Source: Mycobacterium gordonae (GTDB lineage: Bacteria; Actinomycetota; Actinomycetes; Mycobacteriales; Mycobacteriaceae). Taken from it: 48,295 nt of DNA. Below, piece after piece: positions 25,485 through 34,730 of this stretch. The DNA is taken from contig NZ_LQOY01000049.1 of assembly GCF_002101675.1 (NCBI RefSeq), positions 1 to 48,295 of the forward strand. Direction: 5' to 3'. The translations under genes and the position numbers were made by a program. The notes beneath the pieces were generated by a model. The model was not told where the DNA came from. It searched no databases and was given only the letters and a program-made list of their open reading frames with translations. Every line of letters starts with the position of its first letter. The first letter of the stretch is position 1.

Positions 25485-26687
25485 TCAGGGAAAGACGATG
25501 CGCAGGCGCTCCCAGCCACGGACCGTCGAGGTCGGCGCGAGCTTGAGGCTGTCATAGTCGACGTCCCATTCGGGCCACCGGTTCAGCAGTTCGTCGAGCG
25601 CGACCCTGCCTTCGAGGCGGGCCAGGTTGGCGCCCAGGCAGTAATGCACGCCCTTGCCGAAGGTGAGGTGTGAGATGTTGTCGCGGTGCAGGCTGAAGGT
25701 GTCAGGGTCCTTGTAGCGCAACGGATCCCGATTCGCTGATCCGAAGAGCAGCAGGACCGCACTACCCGCGGGCACGGTGGTGCCGTAGGCCTCGAAGTCG
25801 CGCAGGGTGTAGCGCGCCACGTGCGGGCCGGTCGGCTCGAAGCGCAACGTCTCGTCTACCGCGCGGGTCAGCAGCGAACGGTCCTGCTCGACTTCCCGCC
25901 GCTGGTCGGGATGCTCCGCGAGCACCTTGGCCAGCCAACCGATCAGCCGTCCGGTCGTTTCGTTGCCGGCGCCGGCGACGACCTGCGTGTAGTGCAGCAC
26001 TTCCTTGCGGGTCAGTTTGCGCGTGACGCCGCTCGCGTCCTCGAACTCGACGTTGAGCAGCGCGGTCATCAGATCATCGGACGGGTTGTTGGCGCGCCAG
26101 TCCACGTAGTCGGCGTAGATACGGCCGTCGGCAATCGAATCCGGGTCGGCCACCTTCATCGGTGTGCCGGGTTTGGTGCGCAGGTTGGCGTCGTTGGCGT
26201 CGCGCACACCGATCTGGTCGGCCTCTGGGATGCCCAGCAGCATCCCGATCACGCGCATCGGCATCATCGACGCGAGTTCGGCAATAATGTCAAAGCCGTC
26301 CGAACCGACGAGTGGATCCAGGCAGCGCACGCAGTATGCCCGGATCTGATCCTCGATCGCGGCCATCCGGCGTGGAGTGAACACCCGCGACATCACCCCC
26401 CGCAGCATGGTGTGGGTCGGGGGGTCTTCGAACATCATCACGCCCGGAGGCATCGGGAACTTGGACTGAATCAGCTCCAGGATGTCACTTCGGCTGTTGG
26501 AGAACGTCTCCCAGTCCGACAGCGCTTTCTCGACGTCGGCGTGGCGGGAGATCGCCCAGAAGTTGTAGCGCTCGTTGTAGTACAGCGGAGCCTCGTCGCG
26601 CAGGCGGGCGAAGGTGGGGTAGGGGTTGGCGGTGATGTTGACGTCGTACGGGTCGTAATAGACGTCGGTGTCCGAAGTGATGGTCAC
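25485..26687 (-). CDS. Cytochrome P450
   Basis: This 400-residue P450 has the I-helix AGAGNETT, the K-helix ETLRFEP (ExxR) and the haem loop FGKGVHYCLG, with Cys350 as the thiolate ligand. It hydroxylates an unidentified substrate using ferredoxin and a reductase not encoded here. The GTG at 26687 is preferred because AAAGGA lies eight bases upstream and it follows the SDR stop by 14 bases. It forms an operon with the mycofactocin-type dehydrogenase under a TetR with two operators; together they could hydroxylate and then oxidise an alcohol. Confidence 0.93.
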   Translation of the reverse strand: MTITSDTDVYYDPYDVNITANPYPTFARLRDEAPLYYNERYNFWAISRHADVEKALSDWETFSNSRSDILELIQSKFPMPPGVMMFEDPPTHTMLRGVMSRVFTPRRMAAIEDQIRAYCVRCLDPLVGSDGFDIIAELASMMPMRVIGMLLGIPEADQIGVRDANDANLRTKPGTPMKVADPDSIADGRIYADYVDWRANNPSDDLMTALLNVEFEDASGVTRKLTRKEVLHYTQVVAGAGNETTGRLIGWLAKVLAEHPDQRREVEQDRSLLTRAVDETLRFEPTGPHVARYTLRDFEAYGTTVPAGSAVLLLFGSANRDPLRYKDPDTFSLHRDNISHLTFGKGVHYCLGANLARLEGRVALDELLNRWPEWDVDYDSLKLAPTSTVRGWERLRIVFP

Positions 26688-26701
26688 GGCAGGTCCTTTC
26701 G

Positions 26702-27535
26702 CTACTTCAGGCAACTGCCCGCGTCCACCGGCAGCGTGACGCCGGTGATATACCGCGCTTCGTCGGAGGCGAGGAACAACACCGCGTTGCTGATGTCTTC
26801 GGCATTGACCCAGGGGATGGGCAGGGTGTGGAAGCTCTGACAGATCGGCGCCAGATCATCGGGTCCCGGGTTCTCCAGGTCCGGCCGGAACAGCCGAAAA
26901 GTGGTCTCGTTGATGAGCAATGGCGTGTTCACATGGGTCGGGTGCACCGAGTTGACCCGGATGTTGCGCGGGCCGAGTTCCACGGCGAACGACCGCATCA
27001 GTCCGACCACGCCGTGCTTGGCCGCCACGTAATGACCGGTGTGCGCATAGGACTTCAGGCCGGCCACCGAACTGGTCAACACCACGGAGCCGCCGCCGCC
27101 TGTAAGCAGATGTGGCACAGCGGCTTTCACCGTCTTCCAGACACCACTGAGGTTGACGTCGATAATCTCTTGCCACAGGTCTTCGTCCATCCGGTCCAAC
27201 CGGACGCCGCCGGTGCCGATGCCGGCGTTGGCGACGACGATGTCCAGGCGGCCGAGTTGCTCGACCCCGCTGTCGAGCGCTGCCTTGAGGGCGTCGTAGT
27301 CGCGGACGTCGACCTCGGCCGTGACCACCCGCCGGTCGAGGCCCTTGATCAGATCGGCGGTTTCGGCGAGATCTTCTGGTGTCGACGCCGGAGCGGGGGA
27401 ATTGTCGAACGGCTGGCAGATGTCGATGGCGATGATGTCAGCGCCTTCTTGTGCCAGTCGCACAGCGTGGCTGCGCCCTTGGCCGCGCGCCGCGCCGGTG
27501 ATGAACGCCACCTTGCCTGCTACTCGGCCGGGCAT
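26702..27535 (-). CDS. Mycofactocin-coupled short-chain dehydrogenase
   Basis: This 277-residue SDR belongs to the mycofactocin-coupled group (TIGR03971). It has GKVAFITGAARGQGRSHAVRLAQEGADIIAID at the start, a family hallmark. Catalytic residues are Ser in SSVAGL and Tyr-Lys in GHYVAAKHG. Such enzymes hold NAD tightly and pass electrons to mycofactocin. ATG 27535 is preferred to 27541, as AGGAGG lies six bases before it. It is first in an operon with the P450. Confidence 0.9.
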   Translation of the reverse strand: MPGRVAGKVAFITGAARGQGRSHAVRLAQEGADIIAIDICQPFDNSPAPASTPEDLAETADLIKGLDRRVVTAEVDVRDYDALKAALDSGVEQLGRLDIVVANAGIGTGGVRLDRMDEDLWQEIIDVNLSGVWKTVKAAVPHLLTGGGGSVVLTSSVAGLKSYAHTGHYVAAKHGVVGLMRSFAVELGPRNIRVNSVHPTHVNTPLLINETTFRLFRPDLENPGPDDLAPICQSFHTLPIPWVNAEDISNAVLFLASDEARYITGVTLPVDAGSCLK

Positions 27536-27550
27536 CGGCATCCTCCTCGT

Positions 27551-27569
27551 GGAGTAACCTCGTTACTCC
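27551..27569. promoter_or_regulatory. Operator 1 in the SDR/TetR divergent promoter
   Basis: GGAGTAAC at 27551-27558 and GTTACTCC at 27562-27569 form a perfect 8-bp inverted repeat with a 3-bp spacer. It lies beside a second, closely related repeat. It is a probable TetR binding site. Confidence 0.72.
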
Positions 27570-27574
27570 CGGTA

Positions 27575-27591
27575 CAGTAACCGTGTTACTG
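27575..27591. promoter_or_regulatory. Operator 2 in the SDR/TetR divergent promoter
   Basis: CAGTAAC at 27575-27581 and GTTACTG at 27585-27591 form a perfect 7-bp inverted repeat with a 3-bp spacer. It shares the core AGTAAC-N3-GTTACT with operator 1. The two centres are 23 bp apart, about two helical turns, so two dimers would bind the same face of the DNA. Confidence 0.72.
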
Positions 27592-27618
27592 CCGCGGTGG
27601 CAAGGAGGAAGGGGGAAT

Positions 27619-28194
27619 GTGGTCAGCGCTGAGGTTGTGGCCGACGAGTCCGATCCGATCCTTGATGTGGTCGTCGAAATTCTGGAAACCGACGGCTATG
27701 ACGCGGTGCAGCTACGCGAAGTCGCCAAGCGGGCGCGCACCTCGTTGACCACCATCTACAAACGTTTCCCCACCAGGGACACCTTGATCTTGGCGGCTTT
27801 GCAGCGCTGGATGGACGAGAACCGTTATGCCGGTCTGGCTACCCAGACGCCCGCGCCCGGTGAGTCCGTCTACCAGGGTTTGATGCGGGTTTTCCGCACC
27901 ATTTTCGAGCCGTGGGAGCGTCATCCCGACATGCTGCGTGCCTACTTTCGCGCGCGCTCAGCCCCGGGCGGGCAGCGGCTGGTCAGCCGCGGTGTGGACG
28001 CGGTGATCCCCGCCGCGATGGCCGTGCTCTCCCACGCGGAACCCGAGCTGGTGGAGGAGTTGCCGCCGATCGTGTCGAACCTGGCTTACGGTCTGGTCGC
28101 ACGATTTGCCGCCGGGGAGATCCCGATCACCGAGATTTTGCCGACGCTGGACCGCGCCTTATTCCGGCTGACCGCTAGCGCGGGGAGAGGATGA
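27619..28194 (+). CDS. TetR-family transcriptional regulator
   Basis: This 191-residue protein has a TetR helix-turn-helix at residues 15-60: VQLREVAKRARTSLTTIYKRFPTRDTLILAAL. The C-terminal region (70-190) is a ligand-binding domain. GTG 27619 is preferred to a start at 27583 because AAGGAGG lies just upstream and the earlier start would lie inside operator 2. It is divergent from SDR-P450 and probably represses that operon and itself. Its end overlaps the convergent Ddn-like gene by 20 bases. Confidence 0.85.
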   Translation: MVSAEVVADESDPILDVVVEILETDGYDAVQLREVAKRARTSLTTIYKRFPTRDTLILAALQRWMDENRYAGLATQTPAPGESVYQGLMRVFRTIFEPWERHPDMLRAYFRARSAPGGQRLVSRGVDAVIPAAMAVLSHAEPELVEELPPIVSNLAYGLVARFAAGEIPITEILPTLDRALFRLTASAGRG

Positions 28195-28669
28195 GCACCG
28201 GGATCTCCCGGTCCGTCCACCGCTGATACTTCTCGAAGTCGGCGTAGAGATCGACCAACCGGGGCCACAGCGCGGCACGCTCCGCGGGCGATGCGACGCG
28301 GGCCGAAACCTCAAGGTTGCGTTGGCCTTTGACATGAATGCGGGTGTCGGGAGCCGCGACGAGGTTGAAGTACCACTGCGGATTCTTGGGATGGCCGCCC
28401 TGTGAGGCGACGATGACGAAGTTGTCCCCGTCGCGCAGGTAGAGCAGCGGAGTGGTGAACAGCTTGCCGGATTTGCGCCCGCGATGCTCGAGTAGCAGCG
28501 TGGGCACCGGCTTGTCGAAGCCGGCGCCGATGCGCCACTTGTTGCCGATGCGGCCGTTGGTCAGCTTGAAGATCGCGACGTGCGCCTTCGCCGAGTACTT
28601 GATGATCTTGGCCGTCGCGGGTGACGCCAGGCCGTCGGGTTTCTCCTCGGGCAGCGAAAACTTCGGCAT
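28175..28669 (-). CDS. Ddn-like F420H2-dependent nitroreductase-family protein
   Basis: This 164-residue protein belongs to the deazaflavin-dependent nitroreductase family of Ddn (Rv3547). Family features are LLLEHRGRKSGKLFTTPLLYLRDGDNFVIVASQGGHPKNPQWYFNLVAAP. These use reduced F420 to reduce quinones or nitro compounds at the membrane. It stands alone. The ATG is followed by a variable N-terminus of about 30 residues. The identity is firm to family level. Confidence 0.9.
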   Translation of the reverse strand: MPKFSLPEEKPDGLASPATAKIIKYSAKAHVAIFKLTNGRIGNKWRIGAGFDKPVPTLLLEHRGRKSGKLFTTPLLYLRDGDNFVIVASQGGHPKNPQWYFNLVAAPDTRIHVKGQRNLEVSARVASPAERAALWPRLVDLYADFEKYQRWTDREIPVLILSPR

Positions 28670-28689
28670 CTATTTTTCGGTCCCGGGTC

Positions 28690-28923
28690 TTAGGATGCTT
28701 TGGCGTATCGGCGAACCAGTTGACCATCTCGGAACGTGCTGGAGTGCTGCCGGCCGTTCTTGTCGCGGCCGAAAAAGGTCCACCTAGTTGAGCCTGCCTG
28801 TGGGGTGCTGATCATCTTGACCTGGTATGGGAGATGTTCGGAGTCCACCGTGCCAATGGTGTCACCTACCCGGATCTCCGACGGATGAATCTCGGGTGCG
28901 TCGCACCAATTGTCTGTGGTCAT
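28690..28923 (-). CDS. Small hypothetical protein
   Basis: This 77-residue protein has no family I can name. It begins MTTDNWCDAPEIHPSEIRVGDTIG and ends YAKAS; it is moderately charged and has one cysteine. ATG 28923 has GGGAGGA upstream at good spacing, which supports translation. A longer start at 29013 lacks support. It lies 20 bases upstream of the Ddn-like gene in the same direction, so the two may be co-transcribed. Confidence 0.6.
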   Translation of the reverse strand: MTTDNWCDAPEIHPSEIRVGDTIGTVDSEHLPYQVKMISTPQAGSTRWTFFGRDKNGRQHSSTFRDGQLVRRYAKAS

Positions 28924-29134
28924 CCATCCATCCTCCCCTATGTCGGGAGCAACCGTCGCCGATCCCGATTCCTGACCCGCGGTCCGACCGCTCTCGTGGT
29001 GGCGTAGCGTCACGCGTGAGCCTTTTCGTTGTCAGCGATGGTCCCAGCTACGGGCCGTGCCGGTGGGCAATGCGATTCCTCCGTCGTCCCGCACCCGCGG
29101 GGCGGACGTCGCCGAGCATGAAGGAACAGCCCCG

Positions 29135-29596
29135 GTGAACCACTCGCTGGGGGTGCGACGCCAGTCCACCCCGATACGCCTCACCCTGGCCACCGAGCTC
29201 GGGCATGACATCGACGGCGCCTGGTGGCCGCGCACCGATCGGATCGGCGTTGAGTTGCCGGAGCTGACTCTTGCGCTGCGGGGGCGCCTTGGCGAGATCA
29301 CCAATATCGCGGTGAACTGGCCGCCGCTGCAACGACCGCCCGACTTGAACTGGCAGGGCTGGCAGCACAAACAGCAGCACGTGATGACGGTCACCGGTGC
29401 CGACGCGCTGGCCAATGTGTTGATCGTCCCCTACTCCACGAACGGCACTCTCGCCCTGATGATGCTGCGCCGGGCCGCCGACCTGCCCATCGCGACCGCC
29501 CACCAAGACACCGTGCCGTTCCAGACGGCGGGTTCTATCCTCTATGCCGCGCGGCAGCAAAGGGCGACGAAGTCACTGTCGGGGAATCCTCAGTAA
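29135..29596 (+). CDS. DUF5994 family protein
   Basis: This 153-residue protein fits DUF5994: IRLTLATELGHDIDGAWWPRTDRIGVELPELTLALRGRLGEITN. The C-terminal region has LIVPYSTNGTLALMMLRRAADLPIA. GTG 29135 is preferred because AAGGA lies nine bases upstream; the frame extends to a GTG at 29057. The family is common in mycobacteria and has no known function. The gene is isolated. Confidence 0.7.
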   Translation: MNHSLGVRRQSTPIRLTLATELGHDIDGAWWPRTDRIGVELPELTLALRGRLGEITNIAVNWPPLQRPPDLNWQGWQHKQQHVMTVTGADALANVLIVPYSTNGTLALMMLRRAADLPIATAHQDTVPFQTAGSILYAARQQRATKSLSGNPQ

Positions 29597-29717
29597 CGAC
29601 CAGCGTCGGCGTTCACGTCCGGTCAGCTGGGGGACGTTCCGCCCGCACTGCCGCGAGATTGCCGCTATGGCTGTGATCGGCGCGAGACCACGACCGCTAC
29701 CGCGATCTCTCCGAAAG

Positions 29718-30674
29718 TCACTGACGCAGCTGCGGAAGCACGTCGCGCTCCCACGCCGCGAAAAACCCGTCCATGTCCGGGCCGATCTGCTGCACGTACA
29801 CCTCGTCGACGCCGGCGTCGAAGTGTTGGCGGACCGTCGCGGCATGTTTGTCGGGATCAGGTCCGCAGGTGATGGCTTCGGCCACCTGCTCCGGAGAAAC
29901 CAAAGACATCAGCGATGCGAAATCTTTTGGCCGCGGCAAGGTTTGCGGCAACTGACCGGGCAGCGCGTCGTTGGCCCACAGCCGATGAGCCACCTTGAGG
30001 GCATTGTCCGGGTCGCGATCCCAGCTCACCTTCGTGCCGGCCTGGACGGGCTTGTCGCCTCCGCCCGCCCCGCGAAAGGTTTCCACCAGCTCGGCTTCCG
30101 GCATCACCAGGCAGAACCCGTCGCCGATGCGGCCGGCGAGTTCGGCTGCCTGCGGTCCGAATCCGGAGACATAGATCGGGACGGGTTGCTCCGGGAGGGT
30201 GTAGATGCGCGCCTCCTGCACCTCGTAGTACTTGCCGTGGTGGCTGACCTCGTCACCCTTGTGCAGCAGGCGGATTACGTCGACCGCCTCTTCGAGCATC
30301 TCCTGGCGCACCCCGACCGACGGCCAGCGATCGCCCAGCACGTGTTCGTTGAGTGCCTCGCCGCTGCCCACTCCGAGGATGAAGCGCCCGTGCAGTTGCA
30401 CCGCGGCGGTGGCGGCGGCCTGGGCGATGATCGCCGGGTGGATGCGGATCGTGGGGCAGGTGACCGCGGTGGTGACCGGCAGCGAGGTCACCTGCGACAG
30501 CGCGCCGATGACGCCCCAGACGAACGGGCTCTGGCCCTGATCGTCGTTCCACGGGTGGAAGTGATCGGAGATCCACAGCGCGTCGAAACCCGCTGCCTCC
30601 GCACGTTTGGCTTGGTCGATGAGTTCTGCTGGTCCGTACTGCTCGCAGGACAAGAAGTATCCGATAGTCGACAT
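29718..30674 (-). CDS. FGD-like F420-dependent oxidoreductase
   Basis: This 318-residue TIM-barrel protein is close to the F420-dependent glucose-6-phosphate dehydrogenase group (TIGR03557, relatives of Fgd1). It shows AAGFDALWISDHFHPWNDDQGQSPFVW, VTCPTIRIHPAIIAQAAATAAV and LGVGSGEALNEHVLGDRWP. The last is the F420 phosphate-binding loop of the group. Whether it acts on glucose-6-phosphate is not known, because many paralogues do not. It is divergent from the GH15 gene. Confidence 0.85.
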   Translation of the reverse strand: MSTIGYFLSCEQYGPAELIDQAKRAEAAGFDALWISDHFHPWNDDQGQSPFVWGVIGALSQVTSLPVTTAVTCPTIRIHPAIIAQAAATAAVQLHGRFILGVGSGEALNEHVLGDRWPSVGVRQEMLEEAVDVIRLLHKGDEVSHHGKYYEVQEARIYTLPEQPVPIYVSGFGPQAAELAGRIGDGFCLVMPEAELVETFRGAGGGDKPVQAGTKVSWDRDPDNALKVAHRLWANDALPGQLPQTLPRPKDFASLMSLVSPEQVAEAITCGPDPDKHAATVRQHFDAGVDEVYVQQIGPDMDGFFAAWERDVLPQLRQ

Positions 30675-30754
30675 CGCACCCGGTTACCCGCTCTTGACCC
30701 AGTCAGACGGGGGATTTCGGTGTTTATCGAGGGGGATTCGGGGAACGCGGAGGC

Positions 30755-32566
30755 GTGCCGGCACCCGAACTCGACCCAGTCACCTCGGCGCCGAGCGAAT
30801 CCCCCTGTCGAGAAGACAGTTTCGTTGCACTGCGCAGTTATGCCCCGATCGGCGACGGGCGCACCATCGCACTGGTCGCCGAAGATGGCGCCATTGACTG
30901 GTTTCCGATCCCCAACCTGGACTCGATCCCGGCGTTCGCGGCGATGCTCGACTCGTCCAACGGCGGCCGGCTGGAACTCACGCCCGCGGTTTCCTTCACC
31001 TCTTCGCGCCGCTATCTGCCCCAAACCAACGTGCTGGAAACGACTTTCGTCACTGAATCGGGTCGGGTGCGGGTCACGGACGCCTTGAACTTGGGACTCG
31101 ACGGCCGGTTGCCGTGGACGGAGTTGGTGCGACGCATCGACGGCATCGACGGCGAGGTGCCGATGCGTTGGCGTGTCGCTCCCGGTACCTGCTTCAACAC
31201 GGCGTCACCGTGGGCCCGGCAGACGCCGCACGGAATCGTGTTGCGACTCAAGGACTTGAACCTGGGGGTCAGCGTCTCCGAGGGGATGCACGCCGAAGTA
31301 ACCGATCAGGCGGTGTCGGGCACCTGCACGGTCGACGGCGGCACCCGGCGGGTCATCGGAGTGGTGGCCACCGACGCCGAGCCGTTGATGCTCTCGGAGG
31401 TGGCCGATATCGACCACGGATTGGACCGGACCATCGAGCACTGGACCAACTGGTCGGGCCAGTTCGACTGCGACGGTGACTGGGATGCCGCGGTGCACCG
31501 CAGCGTGCTGCTGCTGAAGTTGCTGATTTTCAGCCCCACCGGGGCGGTGGCCGCGGCCGCCACCACGTCGCTGCCTGAGCGGTTGTCGGGCGGCAAGAAC
31601 TGGGACTATCGATACGCCTGGGTTCGCGACACCGCCTACGCCCTCGACGCGTTGCGGCGGTTGGACATTCGCGAGGAGACCCATGCGGCGATCAGCTGGC
31701 TGCTGCGAACCGTCCGCCGGCACGGCGCGGGTACCGGCGTGTTCTACAGCCTCGACGGGTCACCTGTCGATCCGGTGATCGAGCGCGAAGCAGCCGGGTG
31801 GCGGGGGATCGGCCCGGTGGTGACCGGCAATCGCGCCCACAGCCAGCTGCAGCTGAGCATCTACGCCGACCTGTTCAATACGGTGCGGCTGTATGTCGAT
31901 GCCGGGCACGCCCTGGACACCCAGACCGGCCACTTGTTGGCCGACTTCGCCGACCAGGCCTGCGACGCCTGGCGCAACCGGGACGCCGGCATGTGGGAGC
32001 TGGAACAACTCGAGCACTACACCACCTCCAAGCTCGGCTGCTGGCACGCGCTGCGGTGTGCGGTGGGTCTGGCCGAGCAAGGTCAGATTCCCGGCGATCC
32101 GGAGCGGTGGGCGCGCGAGGCCGAACGCATCCGCGAGTGGGTGGAGCGGGCGTGCTGGTCCGAGGCGCTCGGCGCATACGAGTGGTATCCGGGCAGCGGA
32201 AAACTGGACGCGTCGATCCTGCTGCACGCGGGCAGCGGCTATGACCGCGGACCGCGGATGTCGTCGACCGTCGACGCGCTACGGCGCGACCTCGGCAGCG
32301 GGCCGCTGTTGTACCGATGCAGCGGGGCGCGTGAGCAAGGCGAAGGGGCGTTCGTCGCGTGCTCCTTCTGGGTGGTCTCGGCGTTGCATTATGTGGGTCG
32401 AGGCGATGAGGCGCGTGAGCTGATGAATCAGCTTGTGACACTGAGCAATGACGTCGGGGTGTATGCCGAGATGATCGATCCCGGCGACACGGCATTTCTG
32501 GGCAACTTGCCGCAGGGCCTGAGCCATCTGGCGCTGATCGGTGCGGCGCTGGATTTACAGTCCTGA
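30755..32566 (+). CDS. Glycoside hydrolase family 15 protein, trehalase-like
   Basis: This 603-residue protein has the actinobacterial GH15 layout: an N-terminal beta-sandwich (about 25-240) and an (alpha/alpha)6 barrel (250-600). Key motifs are NWDYRYAWVRDTAYALDAL and EGAFVACSFWVVSAL, where the catalytic acid and base are expected. A characterised M. smegmatis relative is a trehalase; glucoamylase or isomaltase activity is also possible. It could supply glucose from trehalose in the cytosol. The start is GTG 30755 with GGAGG close upstream. It is divergent from the FGD-like gene, and a glucose link is suggestive. Confidence 0.85.
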   Translation: MPAPELDPVTSAPSESPCREDSFVALRSYAPIGDGRTIALVAEDGAIDWFPIPNLDSIPAFAAMLDSSNGGRLELTPAVSFTSSRRYLPQTNVLETTFVTESGRVRVTDALNLGLDGRLPWTELVRRIDGIDGEVPMRWRVAPGTCFNTASPWARQTPHGIVLRLKDLNLGVSVSEGMHAEVTDQAVSGTCTVDGGTRRVIGVVATDAEPLMLSEVADIDHGLDRTIEHWTNWSGQFDCDGDWDAAVHRSVLLLKLLIFSPTGAVAAAATTSLPERLSGGKNWDYRYAWVRDTAYALDALRRLDIREETHAAISWLLRTVRRHGAGTGVFYSLDGSPVDPVIEREAAGWRGIGPVVTGNRAHSQLQLSIYADLFNTVRLYVDAGHALDTQTGHLLADFADQACDAWRNRDAGMWELEQLEHYTTSKLGCWHALRCAVGLAEQGQIPGDPERWAREAERIREWVERACWSEALGAYEWYPGSGKLDASILLHAGSGYDRGPRMSSTVDALRRDLGSGPLLYRCSGAREQGEGAFVACSFWVVSALHYVGRGDEARELMNQLVTLSNDVGVYAEMIDPGDTAFLGNLPQGLSHLALIGAALDLQS

Positions 32567-32631
32567 CAACCGTTTAGGCGGCCGGCGCCGGGGTAGGACT
32601 GACGGGTCAGCACACAACCCGAGGAGGAAAC

Positions 32632-32853
32632 ATGGCAACCGGTGAAACCGGATTCGACGACGTCTCTTTCGATTTGATCTCCGTGCAGTACCACTCACTG
32701 AAGGCCGGCCACGATTACGGACAGTATGTCCGCGACGCGAAGAACGCGGGACTCGATGACGTCGCGTCGTTCTTCGAACAAGTGATGGCGCAGGATTCCG
32801 AGCGCGCACAGCGCTGCCACGAGTTCCTGGGCAAGCTGCAACCGGTCGGATAG
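32632..32853 (+). CDS. Small acidic helical protein
   Basis: This 73-residue protein begins MATGETGFDDVSFDLIS and has two probable amphipathic helices, with DYGQYVRDAKNAGLDDVASFFEQVMAQDSERAQRCHEFLGKL. The spacing of His and acidic residues is reminiscent of small ferritin-like helices, but this is weak. AGGAGG lies seven bases before the ATG. It is 65 bases after the GH15 gene. Confidence 0.7.
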   Translation: MATGETGFDDVSFDLISVQYHSLKAGHDYGQYVRDAKNAGLDDVASFFEQVMAQDSERAQRCHEFLGKLQPVG

Positions 32854-32927
32854 CTCGGGCGCCGAGATTGCGCTCTTGGTTGTGATTCGCTGCGGCACGA
32901 CCGTCACGGCAATGCCGGCGGGCAGCG

Positions 32928-34730
32928 CTAGCGGAACCGCCCCAGCACCCGGCGCACCAGCCCCTCTGACTCACCGGTCGGAGGCTGCCGGTTGACGTAC
33001 GGCCACGGCTGATTGCGCTCCGGCACCGACGAAGCCCGGGCCTGCTTGAGTTGCATCCGCAGATGCTGCCGCAACTCGTGCAGGTCCGGGTCGGCCCAAC
33101 GGTTCTGCGCCTCAACGGGATCCGCGGTCAAGTCGTACAACTCCCACTGGTCGTCGATCGGGTCGGTGCGGTAGGCCTCGCCGCCGATCCCGTTGGCGGC
33201 CAGGTGGCGCACGCCCGGTTCGGTCCAGGTGGCCGGGTCGTCGAAGGTGCGGACCAGTTTCCACAAGTGCCCCGAACCGCCGTCCTCGTCGGCTACCCGG
33301 ACGATCAGGCCCTCGAAGTTCGAGGCCACGTGCGCGGGCAGCTTGATGCGAAGTGGCGCAGGCGGATTCACATCGCGACCCAATTGGCGCGACAACGCGG
33401 AAGCGCCGGTGTCGCCCTCCAGCACATTGTCGCGAGTCATCAGGTAGACGGCTCGGTCCTCGTCGGCCGGTGCGCCGTCAACGACCGGCATCAGGTCGCG
33501 GCCCGGCAACGGGTGCACCTCGGAGAATGACTCGGCCAGCTCAGTCGCGACCGCGTCGACGTCGACGCCGGCCGCGCCCAGCAGCGTCGGCACCAGATCG
33601 ACGTGCGAGGTGGGCGCCGCAACCGTGCGTGCCTGGGTCGCGTTGGCGCCGATGCGGGCGATCACGAACGGTACCCGGGTGGCCTCGTCGTAGAGGTTGA
33701 ACCACTTCTGGTGCAGGCCGCCGTGCGCTCCGAGCAGATCACCGTGATCGGAGGTGCGTACCAGCACGGCGTTGTCGGAGCCGCCTTCGGTCACCGCTCG
33801 ACGCACCCGGTCGATCGGCGTGTCCACCTCGGCGTGCAGCCGGTAATACAGGTCGCGGTAGCGCTGCGCATTGCGCTTGTAGGAGCGGCTGATCGCGGGT
33901 GACGGACCGTACCCGGAGTAGTAGGCCTCGCGGAAGGCGATCTGCGCGGCCGGCTTGGTGGATAGATCTTCGTCGGCCGTGGGCGCCGCCGGCACGTGCG
34001 GCGGGTCCAGCGGAGAGGGCTGGATCGGGCTGCGCCGCACCCAAGCCGGGAACAGCACGATGTCATGCGGGTTCACGAAACTGGCCACCAGCAGAAACGG
34101 GCGCAGTGCGTCGGGGTCACCGGCGCGGCGCCGGGCATAGCGGTCGTTGAGCCACGCCACCACCCGGTCGGCGATCAACGGGTCGCGGCGGTAGCCGCTG
34201 TTGGCATTGCCCGCCCCGTGCGGCTCGGGACCCACCCAGCCGGAGAAGCCGTACGCCGAGAGCCGGTCCGCGTCGAGGTAGCGCTGCACGGCATCCTGAT
34301 CCACGATGCCGTCGTCGTCGTTGGTGGCCAGGGAGCCGCCCGTCGCCGGGTCCTCCAGGTCGGCGTGCGAGATGTGCCACTTGCCGTCGTAGTGGGTGTC
34401 GTAGCCCGCCGCCCGGAACCAGTTGCCCAGGGTGGGCACCTCGCCGGCGCGCAGCCAGCGCAGGCGCGAATCGTCGAAGCGCTTGCCGATGCCATCGGTC
34501 TGGGTGACGCCGTGCAGATCGGGATATTGGCCGGTGAAGATCGTCGGACGGCTCGGCACGCAGGCCAGCGACCCGGTGTAGTGCCGGGTGAAGCTCACGC
34601 CGTGTTCGTCGAACCAGCGGCGGCCGGTCAGCGTCTGCTGCCGCCAGGCGAGTAGCTCGTCCGACTCATAGGGCGGTACTGCCCGCTCCTCGTCGGTCAT
34701 CACGATGACGATGTCGGGGCGCTCAGACAT
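32928..34730 (-). CDS. Sulfatase (formylglycine-dependent, Rv3077-like)
   Basis: This 600-residue enzyme hydrolyses sulfate esters. The formylglycine motif is LACVPSRPTIFTGQYPDLHG, with Cys57 as the modified residue. Metal-binding Asp residues are in IVIVMTDEER and in SDHGDLLGAHG, and KWHISH is also conserved. It needs the formylglycine-generating enzyme encoded elsewhere. ATG 34730 overlaps the end of the SRPBCC gene by eight bases. In M. tuberculosis the corresponding genes are Rv3076-Rv3077. Confidence 0.9.
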   Translation of the reverse strand: MSERPDIVIVMTDEERAVPPYESDELLAWRQQTLTGRRWFDEHGVSFTRHYTGSLACVPSRPTIFTGQYPDLHGVTQTDGIGKRFDDSRLRWLRAGEVPTLGNWFRAAGYDTHYDGKWHISHADLEDPATGGSLATNDDDGIVDQDAVQRYLDADRLSAYGFSGWVGPEPHGAGNANSGYRRDPLIADRVVAWLNDRYARRRAGDPDALRPFLLVASFVNPHDIVLFPAWVRRSPIQPSPLDPPHVPAAPTADEDLSTKPAAQIAFREAYYSGYGPSPAISRSYKRNAQRYRDLYYRLHAEVDTPIDRVRRAVTEGGSDNAVLVRTSDHGDLLGAHGGLHQKWFNLYDEATRVPFVIARIGANATQARTVAAPTSHVDLVPTLLGAAGVDVDAVATELAESFSEVHPLPGRDLMPVVDGAPADEDRAVYLMTRDNVLEGDTGASALSRQLGRDVNPPAPLRIKLPAHVASNFEGLIVRVADEDGGSGHLWKLVRTFDDPATWTEPGVRHLAANGIGGEAYRTDPIDDQWELYDLTADPVEAQNRWADPDLHELRQHLRMQLKQARASSVPERNQPWPYVNRQPPTGESEGLVRRVLGRFR

